Below are positions 26,687 to 34,704 of a DNA stretch of 64,000 nt, piece after piece. A model generated the notes under the pieces. The model was given only the letters and a program-made list of their open reading frames with translations, did not search any database and was not told the DNA's origin. Position 1 is the first letter of the stretch. Each line of letters starts with the position of its first letter. This stretch comes from Cellulomonas sp. 73-145. GTDB taxonomy: Bacteria > Actinomycetota > Actinomycetes > Actinomycetales > Cellulomonadaceae. The stretch spans positions 682,001-746,000 of the forward strand of contig MKTI01000006.1 of assembly GCA_001898185.1 (NCBI GenBank), in the 5' to 3' direction. The position numbers were made by a program, and so were the translations under genes.

Positions 26687-27868
26687 ATGTCCGACCAGCT
26701 GCCAGCGGTGCAGACCCCGAGCGGTACCACCGAGCCGACGCCGGCCGCCGAGCCCCGGCATCGCAGCCCGCTGCTCGGCCGCCACGGTGCCGTCCCGGCG
26801 GGCGGTGCTGACGCCGGGGTCGCGTGGCACTACGGCGACCCGGTGGCGGAGCAGCGTGCCCTCGAGCGTGGCGGTGCGGTGGTGGACGCCTCGAACGTCG
26901 GCGTGGTGCGGGTCGCGGGTCCGGACCGCCTGAGCTGGCTGCACTCGATCACCTCGCAGGACGTGGAGCACCTCGCACCGCGGACCTCCACCGAGCTGCT
27001 GGTGCTGGACCCGCAGGGGCACGTGGAGCACGCCGCCGGCGTGGTGGACGACGGCGAGGCCACCTGGCTGCTCACCGAGACGCCCGTCGAGCTGGCTGCG
27101 TGGCTGGACCGGATGCGCTTCATGCTGCGCGTCGAGGTCGCCGACGTGACCGACGAGTGGGCGGCGATCGGTGAACCGGTCGACGCGGAAGGCCTGGCGG
27201 ACGAGCCCGTGACGTGGCGGGACCGGTGGCCGCACGTCGCGTCGGGCGGCACGCGGTACGGACCGCCCGACGACGAGCACCCCGGTGCCGAGCGGCCGTG
27301 GCGGCTGGTGCTCGTCCCGCGGGAGCGGCTGGCCGACGAGGTGGCGGCCCGCGAGGCCGCCGGCGCGGTGCTGGCCGGCACGTGGGCCACCGAGGCGCTG
27401 CGGGTGGCGGCCTGGCGGCCGCGGTTCTCGCACGAGGTCGACCACCGGACCATCCCGCACGAGCTCGACTGGCTCCGCACGGCGGTGCACCTGCACAAGG
27501 GCTGCTACCGGGGCCAGGAGACCGTGGCCCGCGTGCACAACCTCGGCCGTCCGCCGCGACGGCTGGTGATGCTGCACCTCGACGGGTCCGGCCACCTGCT
27601 GCCGGAGGCCGGTGCCGTGGTCCGCACCCTCGACGGCCGCGAGGTGGGGACCGTCACCACCGTGGCGCGGCACCAGGAGCTGGGACCGGTGGCGCTCGCG
27701 GTGGTGAAGCGGTCCGTGCCCGTGGACGACGAGCTGCGGGTGGACGGTCCGGCCGAGCCGGTGGCCGCCTCGCAGGAGCAGGTGGTGCCCGGCGACGGTG
27801 TCTCGGCGGACCGTCCGGCCCCGCGCGGGCCGGTGGCCCGAGGTCTCGGCCCGCACGTCTCGCTGTGA
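26687..27868 (+). CDS. ygfZ: YgfZ/GcvT-domain folate-binding protein
   Basis: 393 residues. Folate-dependent factor for assembly or repair of some iron-sulfur enzymes, structurally like the T-protein of glycine cleavage. The diagnostic K-G-C-Y-R-G-Q-E motif is at residues 271-278, with the reactive Cys273. 'LSWLHSITSQDV' near 83 and 'GRPPRRLVMLHLDGS' are also typical. About 40 residues of low-complexity N-terminus precede the domain, and a later start cannot be excluded. It is co-transcribed with the FABP gene and overlaps the FUSC gene (GTGA). Confidence 0.93.
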   Translation: MSDQLPAVQTPSGTTEPTPAAEPRHRSPLLGRHGAVPAGGADAGVAWHYGDPVAEQRALERGGAVVDASNVGVVRVAGPDRLSWLHSITSQDVEHLAPRTSTELLVLDPQGHVEHAAGVVDDGEATWLLTETPVELAAWLDRMRFMLRVEVADVTDEWAAIGEPVDAEGLADEPVTWRDRWPHVASGGTRYGPPDDEHPGAERPWRLVLVPRERLADEVAAREAAGAVLAGTWATEALRVAAWRPRFSHEVDHRTIPHELDWLRTAVHLHKGCYRGQETVARVHNLGRPPRRLVMLHLDGSGHLLPEAGAVVRTLDGREVGTVTTVARHQELGPVALAVVKRSVPVDDELRVDGPAEPVAASQEQVVPGDGVSADRPAPRGPVARGLGPHVSL

Positions 27869-29001
27869 GCGCGGCGGCCGCGGGACCGGCGCGGCAGGCC
27901 CGAACCGGGCGGCGGACGGGGCTGCGGGACCTGCGGGTGACGGCCGAGGCGCGCGCCCGCCAGGGCTGGGCCCGGGTGCACGCGTCCTGGTTCTGGATCC
28001 TGCAGGCCGCCGTCGCGGGCACCATCGCGTACGCCGTGGCCTTCTACGCCTTCGGCCACACGCACCCCTTCTTCGCCCCCGTCAGCACGTGGGTGGCCCT
28101 GGGCTTCTCGCGGGACCGGTCGACGCGGCGGGTGGCCGAGCTGGCGGTCGGCGTGGCGCTCGGCGTCGGGTTCGGCGAGCTGATGGTGCGGCTGATCGGC
28201 TCGGGCATCTGGCAGATGGGCGTGGTGCTGGCGGTGTCCGCCCTGGTGGGCCGCTTCGTCGACCGGGCGCCGCTGATCACCACGCAGGCCGGCGTGCAGG
28301 CGATCGTCATCATGACCCTGCCGGCGCTGACCGGCGGACCGTTCGGCCGGTGGGTGGACGCGGTGGTCGGCGGCGTGATCGGCCTGGTCGTCGTGGTGCT
28401 CACGCCGACGGACCCGCGCCGGCACCTGCACCGGCAGGCCCGCGCAGCCACCGAGGAGCTCGCCGGGATGCTGCACACCCTGGCCAGAGGACTGCGCACC
28501 GGCACGGTGGCCGACGTGGAGGACGCGCTGCTGCGTGGCCGCACCTCCCAGCCGGCCCTGGACGAGTGGCGCGAGTCCGCCGGGACCGCCCGCGACCTCG
28601 CCCGGGTGTCCCCGGCCACCTGGCGGCACCGTGACGAGCTGACGCGGTCCGTGTCCGCCGCGGTGCTGCTGGACCGGGCGGTGCGCAACGCGCGGGTGCT
28701 GATCCGCCGGGCGGTCACCGCCGTCGAGGACGGGCAGCGAACCGAGCTCGCCGGTGAGCTGCTCGAGGCGGTGGCGCGTGCGGCGGACGCGCTGGCCGAG
28801 GCGTTCGGCGCCGGCCGTGACCCGGCGCGGGCCCGTGCGGCGCTCCGCGCGGTGGCCGAGCGGCTGGACCCGTACGCGATGGGGTCGGACGACTGGCAGG
28901 CGCAGAGCCTCGTGCTGCTGGCCCGGTCGCTGGTCGTCGACCTGCTCGAGGCCGCCGGCACGGACCCGGCGGAGGCGCGGGCCGTCCTGCCGGAGCTGTA
29001 G
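27865..29001 (+). CDS. FUSC-family (aromatic-acid-exporter-like) membrane protein
   Basis: 378 residues. Four to six membrane helices lie between about 35 and 175 ('WFWILQAAVAGTIAYAVAFYAFG', 'FFAPVSTWVALG', 'ELAVGVALGVGFGEL', 'AVVGGVIGLVVVVLTP'), then a cytosolic helical domain of about 200 residues. The 'APVSTWVALGFSRDRSTRRV' stretch is the FUSC hallmark. The family includes p-hydroxybenzoate efflux proteins; the substrate is unknown here. The GTG start overlaps the ygfZ stop, so it is coupled to the FABP-ygfZ operon. Confidence 0.87.
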   Translation: MSAAAAGPARQARTGRRTGLRDLRVTAEARARQGWARVHASWFWILQAAVAGTIAYAVAFYAFGHTHPFFAPVSTWVALGFSRDRSTRRVAELAVGVALGVGFGELMVRLIGSGIWQMGVVLAVSALVGRFVDRAPLITTQAGVQAIVIMTLPALTGGPFGRWVDAVVGGVIGLVVVVLTPTDPRRHLHRQARAATEELAGMLHTLARGLRTGTVADVEDALLRGRTSQPALDEWRESAGTARDLARVSPATWRHRDELTRSVSAAVLLDRAVRNARVLIRRAVTAVEDGQRTELAGELLEAVARAADALAEAFGAGRDPARARAALRAVAERLDPYAMGSDDWQAQSLVLLARSLVVDLLEAAGTDPAEARAVLPEL

Positions 29002-29011
29002 GACGGCACCG

Positions 29012-29017
29012 TAGGCT
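29012..29017 (+). promoter_or_regulatory. -10 hexamer of the DUF2516 gene
   Basis: TAGGCT, six bases, then GTG 29024, within 25 bases of the preceding stop. Confidence 0.6.
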
Positions 29018-29023
29018 CGGCCC

Positions 29024-29365
29024 GTGACTGCCATCGGCACCGTGCAGCTCGGCCTCTTCCTCGTCTTCTTCGTGGCGATCCTCGCGCTGACCGTCTGGGC
29101 GTTGGTCGACTGCCTGACCCGTCCCGCCCGGGCGTTCCCTGCCGCGGACAAGCGCACCCGGCCGTTCTGGGCAGGCATCCTCACGGCCGCCGTGGTGGTG
29201 GCGTTCCTCGCGGTGCCGCTCGGGTTCGCACCGAGCAGCTTCTTCCAGTTCCTCGCGCTGCTCGCCGCCGTGGCGGCCGTCGTGTACCTGGTGGACGTCC
29301 GGCCCGCGGTGCGGCCGTACTCCGGTCGTGGACCGCGCGGCGGCTCGTCCCGCGGGGGCTGGTGA
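29024..29365 (+). CDS. DUF2516 family membrane protein
   Basis: 113 residues. Helix 1 (about 7-30) ends in the family motif 'WALVDCLTRPARAFPAADKRTRPFW'. Two further hydrophobic helices follow ('AGILTAAVVVAFLAVPL', 'FFQFLALLAAVAAVVYLVDVRP'), then a Gly/Arg/Ser tail. DUF2516 proteins are confined to actinobacteria and have no known function. The gene lies three bases before dtd, so both are probably transcribed from its leaderless promoter. Confidence 0.9.
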   Translation: MTAIGTVQLGLFLVFFVAILALTVWALVDCLTRPARAFPAADKRTRPFWAGILTAAVVVAFLAVPLGFAPSSFFQFLALLAAVAAVVYLVDVRPAVRPYSGRGPRGGSSRGGW

Positions 29366-29368
29366 CGC

Positions 29369-29812
29369 GTGCGCGCGGTGGTGCAGCGGGTGACGCGCGC
29401 CCGCGTGACGGTGGGCGGCGAGGTGGTCGCCGCGATCGACGAGCCGGGGCTGGTGGTGCTGGCCGGCGTGACGCCCGGTGACGGCCCCGCACAGGTGGAC
29501 CTGATCGCCCGGAAGGTGGCGGACCTGCGCATCCTGCGCGACGAGCGGTCGGCTGCCGAGGTGGGGGCGCCGGTGCTGGTGGTCAGCCAGTTCACGCTGT
29601 ACGCCGACACCCGCAAGGGCCGGCGGCCGACGTGGAACGCCGCGGCGCCGGGGCCGGTGGCCGAGCCGGTGGTCGACTCCCTGGTCGCGGCGCTGCGCGA
29701 GCGCGGGCTCCGCGTCGGCACCGGTGTGTTCGGCGCCGACATGGCGGTGGAGCTGGTGAACGACGGGCCCGTGACGATCCTGCTGGAGTCCGGGCCGACG
29801 AGTCCGGAATGA
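29369..29812 (+). CDS. dtd: D-aminoacyl-tRNA deacylase
   Basis: Removes D-amino acids (and glycine from mischarged tRNA-Ala), a chiral proofreading step. 147 residues, full length. Signature motifs are '[15 protein letters not shown]', the substrate-binding '[17 protein letters not shown]' and '[14 protein letters not shown]', which carries the Gly-cisPro chiral selector. The GTG start gives the standard N-terminus. It is probably co-transcribed with the DUF2516 gene and ends just before a hairpin terminator. Confidence 0.96.
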   Translation: MRAVVQRVTRARVTVGGEVVAAIDEPGLVVLAGVTPGDGPAQVDLIARKVADLRILRDERSAAEVGAPVLVVSQFTLYADTRKGRRPTWNAAAPGPVAEPVVDSLVAALRERGLRVGTGVFGADMAVELVNDGPVTILLESGPTSPE

Positions 29813-29828
29813 GCCCGGACATGAGGAA

Positions 29829-29860
29829 AGGCCCCTCGGAGTAAGCGTCCGGGGGGCCCT
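29829..29860 (+). terminator. Hairpin after dtd (copy 1 of a repeated element)
   Basis: AGGCCCCTCGGA, loop GTAAGCG, then a near-complementary 3' arm, 16 bases past the dtd stop. It works as a plausible terminator. The loop and stem are shared almost exactly with the hairpin at 30353, so it is also a repeat. Confidence 0.65.
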
Positions 29861-30333
29861 CCTCTGATCGCAGGTCCCTTGGCTCATCGGTTACCCGATG
29901 GGGACGCCGCTGCGACGCTGCGGCTCCGTCCCGCTGCGACGGGATCCGGCGAACCGGTCCTCCGCGAACGGGGCGACTGCGATCGACCGCCCGGTCCGTG
30001 ATGGCCCTCGCGTCGTCGCCGCGAGTCGTCGGGTTTCCCCGCCGATATGGCCGTCCGTTCTCCGGTCGGTCCGATCCTCGACGACCTGTCTCCGTCGGTG
30101 GGATCTCCCCGGGGGGAGTCTCTCTCCGTCGGTTCTCGGTGCCGAGGCCGATGAGTGATTTCTAGTCCCGCCTTGACACCCCCACAAGGGGTTCTGGAGA
30201 GCAACTTTGTGCACAGTTGACCTCACAGGTCTGTGCACAGGACGACCTGCGAGAACGCTGGTCAGGCACAGGGCTGTGGACGGAATTTGTGGACAGTTCG
30301 CGTGTCGTTCACCCGCTCGGCGGCAGGCCGTCC
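29861..30333. other. Gene-free segment between repeated hairpins
   Basis: About 470 bases with no supportable gene on either strand; open frames here have poor codon character and no starts with promoters. It holds many short inverted repeats (for example near 30010 and 30105), a TTGACA at 30173-30178 with no convincing -10, and four DnaA-box-like words between 30207 and 30296. The base composition of the right half is less GC-rich than its surroundings. It could carry an unannotated RNA or a protein-binding locus. Confidence 0.5.
30207..30296. promoter_or_regulatory. Cluster of DnaA-box-like words
   Basis: TTGTGCACA (30207-30215), CTGTGCACA (30231-30239), TGTGGAC (30275-30281) and TGTGGACAG (30288-30296). 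Compared with the actinobacterial box TTGTCCACA or its complement, the first and last differ at one base. No dnaA or dnaN is nearby, so this is not oriC. Confidence 0.3.
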
Positions 30334-30867
30334 CTAGCCTTGGTCGCGGTACAGGCCCCTCGGAGTAAGCGTCCGAGGGGCCTCGCCATGTCCGGGCAGC
30401 ATCGCGGCGCGCACCGCCCGGGCTCCCCACCACGCGACGCGTGCCAGCACGGCCGCCGTGGGCAGCTCGACCAGCACGGCCATCGCGACCGCCTGCCACA
30501 GCTCCACCCGCGTGGTGGACGTCATCACGTCGAACCACGCGTCGAGCACGAAGAGCGGGACGCTGAGGGCGGCGCTGAACGCCGACACCCAGTGGCCGCG
30601 GCGCAGCGCGACACCGGTCACGAGCAGCCCCAGCACCTCCAGCGAGTCGACCATCACCCAGGTCAGCTGCCAGCTGCCCAGCCCGGTCCACGCCGCCGAC
30701 CAGGACTGCCGCAGGGCGGACGGCGGCAGGGAGCTGCCCAACCAGCACGCCCACGCGGAGAGGGCCGCGGCCCCCACGACCAGCACGGCCCCGGTGCGCC
30801 GGACGGCCGACGAGGCGACGTCGGGTCCGAGCGGGGCGGCGGTGCGGGGCACGTCGTCCACCCTCAC
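30334..30867 (-). CDS. Hypothetical four-helix membrane protein
   Basis: 177 residues with four predicted membrane helices ('[19 protein letters not shown]', '[20 protein letters not shown]', '[19 protein letters not shown]', '[20 protein letters not shown]'). I do not recognise a family. The last 16 codons run through the hairpin repeat at 30353-30383, so the C-terminus (ending '[11 protein letters not shown]') may be acquired or variable. GTG 30867 has only a weak upstream ribosome site. No operon partner lies on this strand. Confidence 0.55.
   Translation of the reverse strand: MRVDDVPRTAAPLGPDVASSAVRRTGAVLVVGAAALSAWACWLGSSLPPSALRQSWSAAWTGLGSWQLTWVMVDSLEVLGLLVTGVALRRGHWVSAFSAALSVPLFVLDAWFDVMTSTTRVELWQAVAMAVLVELPTAAVLARVAWWGARAVRAAMLPGHGEAPRTLTPRGLYRDQG
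30353..30383. repeat. Perfect hairpin, copy 2 of the repeated element
   Basis: Stem of 12 perfect base pairs (AGGCCCCTCGGA / TCCGAGGGGCCT) around the loop GTAAGCG. It shares 12 stem bases, the loop and the next four bases with the hairpin at 29829. Unlike copy 1 it lies inside the 3' end of a gene. Confidence 0.75.
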
Positions 30868-31013
30868 CTGCAGGCGACGACGGCGGAATCGGGGTGTCCC
30901 CCCATCGCACCCCGGATCCTGCGCCCCCCGCCTCAGGGGGTAGACCCCCGCAGCCTGGGCGGCCGCGGTGCCCGGCGGAGGTCGGAGCGGATGACCGACG
31001 GCGCGGGACGGGC

Positions 31014-31019
31014 GACGAT
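31014..31019 (+). promoter_or_regulatory. -10-like hexamer of the macro-domain gene
   Basis: GACGAT, six bases, then GTG 31026. It selects this start over a longer frame beginning at 30894. Confidence 0.45.
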
Positions 31020-31025
31020 GGGCCG

Positions 31026-31547
31026 GTGGAGCTCGAAGCGGTCCGGGGGGACATCACCACGGAGCACGTCGACGCGATCGTGAACGCGGCGAACTCGTCG
31101 CTGCTCGGCGGCGGCGGTGTCGACGGCGCCATCCACGCCGCGGCGGGTCCGCGGCTGCTCGCCGCGTGCCGCGAGCTGCGGGCCACCACGCTGCCGAAGG
31201 GCCTGCCCGTGGGCGACGCCGTCGCCACTCCGGGGTTCGACCTGCCGGCGCGGTGGGTGGTCCACACCGTCGGTCCCAACCGGCACGCCGGCCAGGACGA
31301 CCCCGAGCTGCTGGCGTCGTGCTTCCGCCGCTCGCTCGACGTCGCTGCCGAGGTCGGCGCGGAGAGCGTCGCGTTCCCCGCGGTCAGCGCCGGGGTGTAC
31401 GGCTGGGACGTGACGCAGGTGGCCCGGGTGGCGGTCGCGACCGTGCGGGAGTGGGGCCGGACGCACCAGGGCGGTCCGGGCACGGTGCGGTTCCTGCTGT
31501 GGAACGACGCGGCGCTCCGTGCGTTCGCCACCGCGCTGGAGGAGTGA
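31026..31547 (+). CDS. Macro domain protein (O-acetyl-ADP-ribose deacetylase type)
   Basis: 173-residue stand-alone macro domain of the MacroD class. It has '[37 protein letters not shown]' with Asn20 and Asn23 and the G-rich ribose loop at 28-37, then '[13 protein letters not shown]' and the second phosphate loop '[12 protein letters not shown]'. Such enzymes hydrolyse O-acetyl-ADP-ribose (a sirtuin product) and remove mono-ADP-ribose from proteins. A sirtuin gene lies 7 kb away in this window. GTG 31026 begins directly at the conserved first strand. Confidence 0.94.
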   Translation: MELEAVRGDITTEHVDAIVNAANSSLLGGGGVDGAIHAAAGPRLLAACRELRATTLPKGLPVGDAVATPGFDLPARWVVHTVGPNRHAGQDDPELLASCFRRSLDVAAEVGAESVAFPAVSAGVYGWDVTQVARVAVATVREWGRTHQGGPGTVRFLLWNDAALRAFATALEE

Positions 31548-31580
31548 CCTCGGCGCCTGCCGCGTCCCGCCGTCGGGCGG

Positions 31581-32630
31581 TCAGCCCCGCAGCGCCTCCA
31601 CGGCGGCCGCGACGTCGTCGTCGTCGTTCCTCACGTGGAAGGACAGACGTGCGCAGCCGCCCCGTGCCGCTGCTCTGAGCCCGGCCCGCGCCAGGCGCGC
31701 ACCGCCTGACCCGTCGGGGTCGGGCAGGGAGACGATGGCGCTCCCGGCCGGCTCGAGGTCCAGGCCGGCGCGCAGCGCGTCGGCGAGCGCGACGTCGTGG
31801 CCGCGGACGGCATCGGGCACCGGCCCGGCCAGCTCGTCGGCGAACGCCTCGAGGGCGGGGGTCGCACCGAGCCAGCACAGCCATGCGGGGGAGAGGTCGA
31901 AGCGCCGGGAGTCGTCCGCCAGGCGCAGGTCGTGGCCGTAGACGGACGACCACACGTCGGCACCGGCGTACCAGTTGGCATGCACCGGCCGCAGCCGGTC
32001 GCGGGCCTGCGGGCCGGCGGTGAGGAACGTGACGCCGCGCGGCGCGCACAGCCACTTGTAGGCGCTGGTCACCGTGACGTCGAAACGGGTGGCGTCCACC
32101 GGTAGCCAGCCGGCCGCCTGGGTCAGGTCGGCGACGGTCAGCGCGCCGACCCGGCGGGCGGCCTCGACCACGGCGTCGGTGTCGGCGATCGCGCCGTCGT
32201 ACGACTGGACCAGGGAGAACGCCACGACGTCCGTGCTCGGACCGATCCGGTGGGCGAGCTCGGCGAGCGGCACGGCGCGCACCCGGAGGTCGGTACGGAC
32301 GAGGAACGGGTACGTGACGGACGTGAAGTCGCCCTCGACGGTCAGCACCTCCGCCCCCGCGGGGAGGCTGGTGGCGACCATGCCGACCAGGGCGGCCGTC
32401 TGCGCCGCGACCGCGACGTCGGACGTGGGTACGCCGACGATGCGGGCGAACGCCGCGCGGCTGGCGGCGACCGCGGCGTCGTAGTCGGCCAGGTCGTGCT
32501 CGGCACGGCTCCAGCGCTCGACGCCGTCGACCAGCGCGGCGACCGTCCCGGCCACGGGCAGCCCGCACGTGGCGGCGTTGAGGTACCCGCGGGTCGGAGC
32601 GAAGCGGGCGCGGAGGGCGTCGAGCGTCAT
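31581..32630 (-). CDS. Class V aminotransferase (cysteine-desulfurase-like fold)
   Basis: 349-residue PLP enzyme of fold type I. It opens 'RGYLNAATCGLP', has 'LTVEGDFTSVTYPF', 'VVAFSLVQSYDGAIAD' and 'LTVADLTQAAGWLPVDATRFDV', and the PLP lysine in 'VTSAYKWLCAPRGVTFL'. No desulfurase catalytic Cys loop is evident, so it is more likely an aminotransferase or lyase than IscS. The reaction is not identifiable. ATG 32630 fits the family start better than the upstream one at 32690. It is divergent from a LysR gene, which probably controls it. Confidence 0.88.
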   Translation of the reverse strand: MTLDALRARFAPTRGYLNAATCGLPVAGTVAALVDGVERWSRAEHDLADYDAAVAASRAAFARIVGVPTSDVAVAAQTAALVGMVATSLPAGAEVLTVEGDFTSVTYPFLVRTDLRVRAVPLAELAHRIGPSTDVVAFSLVQSYDGAIADTDAVVEAARRVGALTVADLTQAAGWLPVDATRFDVTVTSAYKWLCAPRGVTFLTAGPQARDRLRPVHANWYAGADVWSSVYGHDLRLADDSRRFDLSPAWLCWLGATPALEAFADELAGPVPDAVRGHDVALADALRAGLDLEPAGSAIVSLPDPDGSGGARLARAGLRAAARGGCARLSFHVRNDDDDVAAAVEALRG

Positions 32631-32714
32631 GACGACGAGCGTCCCGGTCGCCCGACCATCACACAACGGCGAATGTGGCACCGAGTCCATCCATCGTCGT
32701 TATGCTCCCGCACC
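32631..32714. promoter_or_regulatory. Divergent promoter region, aminotransferase / LysR
   Basis: 84-base shared region. A CACA-N8-TGTG dyad (32662-32677) fits the loose T-N11-A style of LysR sites. TATGCT (32701-32706), eight bases before ATG 32715, is the likely -10 for the regulator gene. Confidence 0.4.
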
Positions 32715-33851
32715 ATGGGGAGATCGGGAGGGCGTGGTGCCGCCGGGGCGACGGCCCGTGAGGCGAGCGTCCGCGAGGGGGCCGTCCGCGAACGGGCCGT
32801 CCGTGGGGCCGTCCGCGAGGGGGCCGTCCCGGAGCCGATCGCCGCCGACGGGGTGGACGGGGTGGGCGCCCTCGCCGGGCTGGACGTCGGCGGCCTGCGG
32901 CTGCTGCAGGCGATCGCCGAGCACGGCACCCTGACCGCGGCGGCGGCAGTGCTGGGAACCAGCCAGCCGGCAGTGTCCCAGCACGTCCGGCGCCTGGAGC
33001 GCCGCCTCGGCACGGCGCTGCTCGACCGCTCCGGCAGGCGCGTGCGGCTCACCGAGGCCGGTGCGGTGCTGGCCGCGCACGGTCAGACCGTGAACGCGGC
33101 GGTGCGCGCGGCGGCCGCGCAGGTGACGGCGCTGACCGGGCTGCGCGCCGGGGTGGTGCGGGTGGTCGCGTTCCCGTCGTCGTCGGCCACGCTGGTGCCG
33201 CTCGCGCTCGCCCGGCTGCGCCGCGAGCATCCCGGGCTGACGGTGACGCTGGACGAGGCCGAACCGCCCGAGGCGCTCGCCCGGCTGCGCGCCGGCACGT
33301 GCGACCTCGCAGTGACGTTCGCCTACGGCTCGGCCGGCTCGACGGCCGCCCCGGGCCTCGCACCACGGACCGACGCGGCCGCGGACGCCGCCCGGGAAGG
33401 GGAGCTGTCCGGGCTCGTCGCGCGGCACCTGCTCGACGACCCGACGCTCGCCGTGCTCCCCGCGGACCACCCGCGCGCTGACGACCCGCAGCTGTCGCTG
33501 TCCGACCTGGCGGACGAGACGTGGATCGCCGGCTGCCCCCAGTGCCGCGGTCACCTGCTGCACTCCGCCGCGGCGTGCGGCTTCGCCCCCGAGATCGCGT
33601 ACGCGACCGACGACTACGTCGCCGTGCTGTCCCTGGTCGCCGCCGGGCTCGGCGTCGCTCTGCTGCCGCGGCTGGTGCGCCAGACGGGGGAGCGGCACCC
33701 GGGCGTCGTGCTGCGGCCGGCCGCCGGCACGTCGGCCCGACGCGTCTACGCCGTGACGACGCCGGACCTGATCCGCGTCCCGGCGGTCGCCGCGACCCTC
33801 GACGCGCTCGCGGCCGCCGCCCCGGCGACCACCGTGGCCGTCAGCGGCTGA
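32715..33851 (+). CDS. LysR-family transcriptional regulator
   Basis: 378 residues, against about 300 for the family. The difference is a 55-residue N-terminal extension with a V-R-E-G-A type repeat (residues 19-38). The winged helix spans 58-115 ('LRLLQAIAEHGTLTAAAAVLGTSQPAVSQHVRRLE'), then two effector lobes. Cys274-Pro-Gln-Cys277 and a further Cys in 'SAAACGF' lie in the effector domain and could respond to thiols or oxidants. The divergent aminotransferase is its probable target. A later start at the Leu-Asp-Val-Gly segment (near 32880) would give a standard length. Confidence 0.9.
   Translation: MGRSGGRGAAGATAREASVREGAVRERAVRGAVREGAVPEPIAADGVDGVGALAGLDVGGLRLLQAIAEHGTLTAAAAVLGTSQPAVSQHVRRLERRLGTALLDRSGRRVRLTEAGAVLAAHGQTVNAAVRAAAAQVTALTGLRAGVVRVVAFPSSSATLVPLALARLRREHPGLTVTLDEAEPPEALARLRAGTCDLAVTFAYGSAGSTAAPGLAPRTDAAADAAREGELSGLVARHLLDDPTLAVLPADHPRADDPQLSLSDLADETWIAGCPQCRGHLLHSAAACGFAPEIAYATDDYVAVLSLVAAGLGVALLPRLVRQTGERHPGVVLRPAAGTSARRVYAVTTPDLIRVPAVAATLDALAAAAPATTVAVSG
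32769..32825 (+). repeat. Tandem 15-bp repeats in the LysR N-terminus
   Basis: Units GTCCGCGAGGGGGCC, GTCCGCGAACGGGCC, a 12-base short copy and GTCCGCGAGGGGGCC, followed by a partial copy. All keep the frame and encode Val-Arg-Glu-Gly/Arg-Ala. Confidence 0.8.
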
Positions 33852-34704
33852 GCACGCCGTCCAGCTGCAGTGCCGAGGCGATGGTGCGCACCACGCCGTT
33901 GGCGTTGTTGCCCGGTGCGACGTAGCGCGCCTCGGCCCGCACCTGCGGGTGCGCGTTGTCCATGGCGAACGACCACGCGGACGCCTGGAGCAGCCCGAGG
34001 TCGTTGAGGTAGTCGCCGAACGCCATCGTCTGCTCGCGCGTCACGCCGAGCGCCCGCTGCGCGGCCTGCAGGGCGTGCCCCTTGTCGGCGCTCGGGCTCA
34101 TCACGTCCACCCAGTGCTCGCCGGAGACCACCACGCGGACCGGGCCGTCGAACCGTGCGAGGGCGGGGGCGGCGCCGTGCTCGGCGGAGCCGAAGTCGTA
34201 GATCGCCAGCTTGAGCACCTCGTCGTCGACCGCCCGCAGGTCCTCGACCAGCTCCAGCCGCGCGTAGTACGGCTCCGCCTGCTCGACGAACGCCCGGTCG
34301 GTGCGCTCGACGTACGCCGACCGCTTGCCGCACAGCACGGTGCCGACGTCGGCGCCGGAGGCCGCCAGCTGCCGCACGGCATCGACCACCGGCAGGGCGG
34401 CGTCCCGGCTCACGCCGTCCGAGCTGAGCTCCTGCTCGTCGCGCACGACGTAGGCGCCGTTCTCCGCGATGTACACCAGGTCGTCGCGGCCGAACTGCCG
34501 GCGCAGCGTCGCGTACTGCCTCCCCGATGCGGGGCACAGCACCACACCGCGCTCGTGCAGCGCGTCGAGCAACGGCCAGAAGCTCGGGTCGATCCGCTTC
34601 TGGTCGTCCAGCAGCGAGCCGTCCATGTCCACCGCGATCAGCCGGACGTCCGGGACGGTCCCGAGCGCGGGCGGGTCGAGGACGGGCTGGTCGGCTGGGG
34701 TCAC
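33841..34704 (-). CDS. HAD-superfamily hydrolase, Cof type
   Basis: 287 residues. The catalytic motif Asp26-Met-Asp28-Gly with 'SLLDDQKRI' is followed by 'CPASGRQYATLRRQF', 'VYIAENGAYVV', a C2b cap domain, 'MSPSADKGHALQAAQRALGV' and 'MAFGDYLNDLGLLQASAWSFAMDNA' (motif 4). Cof-type enzymes dephosphorylate sugar phosphates or cofactor phosphates; the substrate is unknown. GTG 34704 overlaps the stop of the preceding hydrolase gene (GTGA), making it third in a three-gene operon. A GACAAT box six bases upstream could give an extra leaderless transcript. Confidence 0.92.
   Translation of the reverse strand: MTPADQPVLDPPALGTVPDVRLIAVDMDGSLLDDQKRIDPSFWPLLDALHERGVVLCPASGRQYATLRRQFGRDDLVYIAENGAYVVRDEQELSSDGVSRDAALPVVDAVRQLAASGADVGTVLCGKRSAYVERTDRAFVEQAEPYYARLELVEDLRAVDDEVLKLAIYDFGSAEHGAAPALARFDGPVRVVVSGEHWVDVMSPSADKGHALQAAQRALGVTREQTMAFGDYLNDLGLLQASAWSFAMDNAHPQVRAEARYVAPGNNANGVVRTIASALQLDGVLSR

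Noticed and set aside
30207..30296. Chromosomal origin of replication
   Set aside because: Only four imperfect boxes, no AT-rich unwinding region, and no dnaA, dnaN or gyrase genes nearby.
29891..31531. A 546-codon minus-strand frame through the gene-free segment and the macro-domain gene
   Set aside because: It runs antisense to the macro domain and through several inverted repeats, with no start signal or domain.
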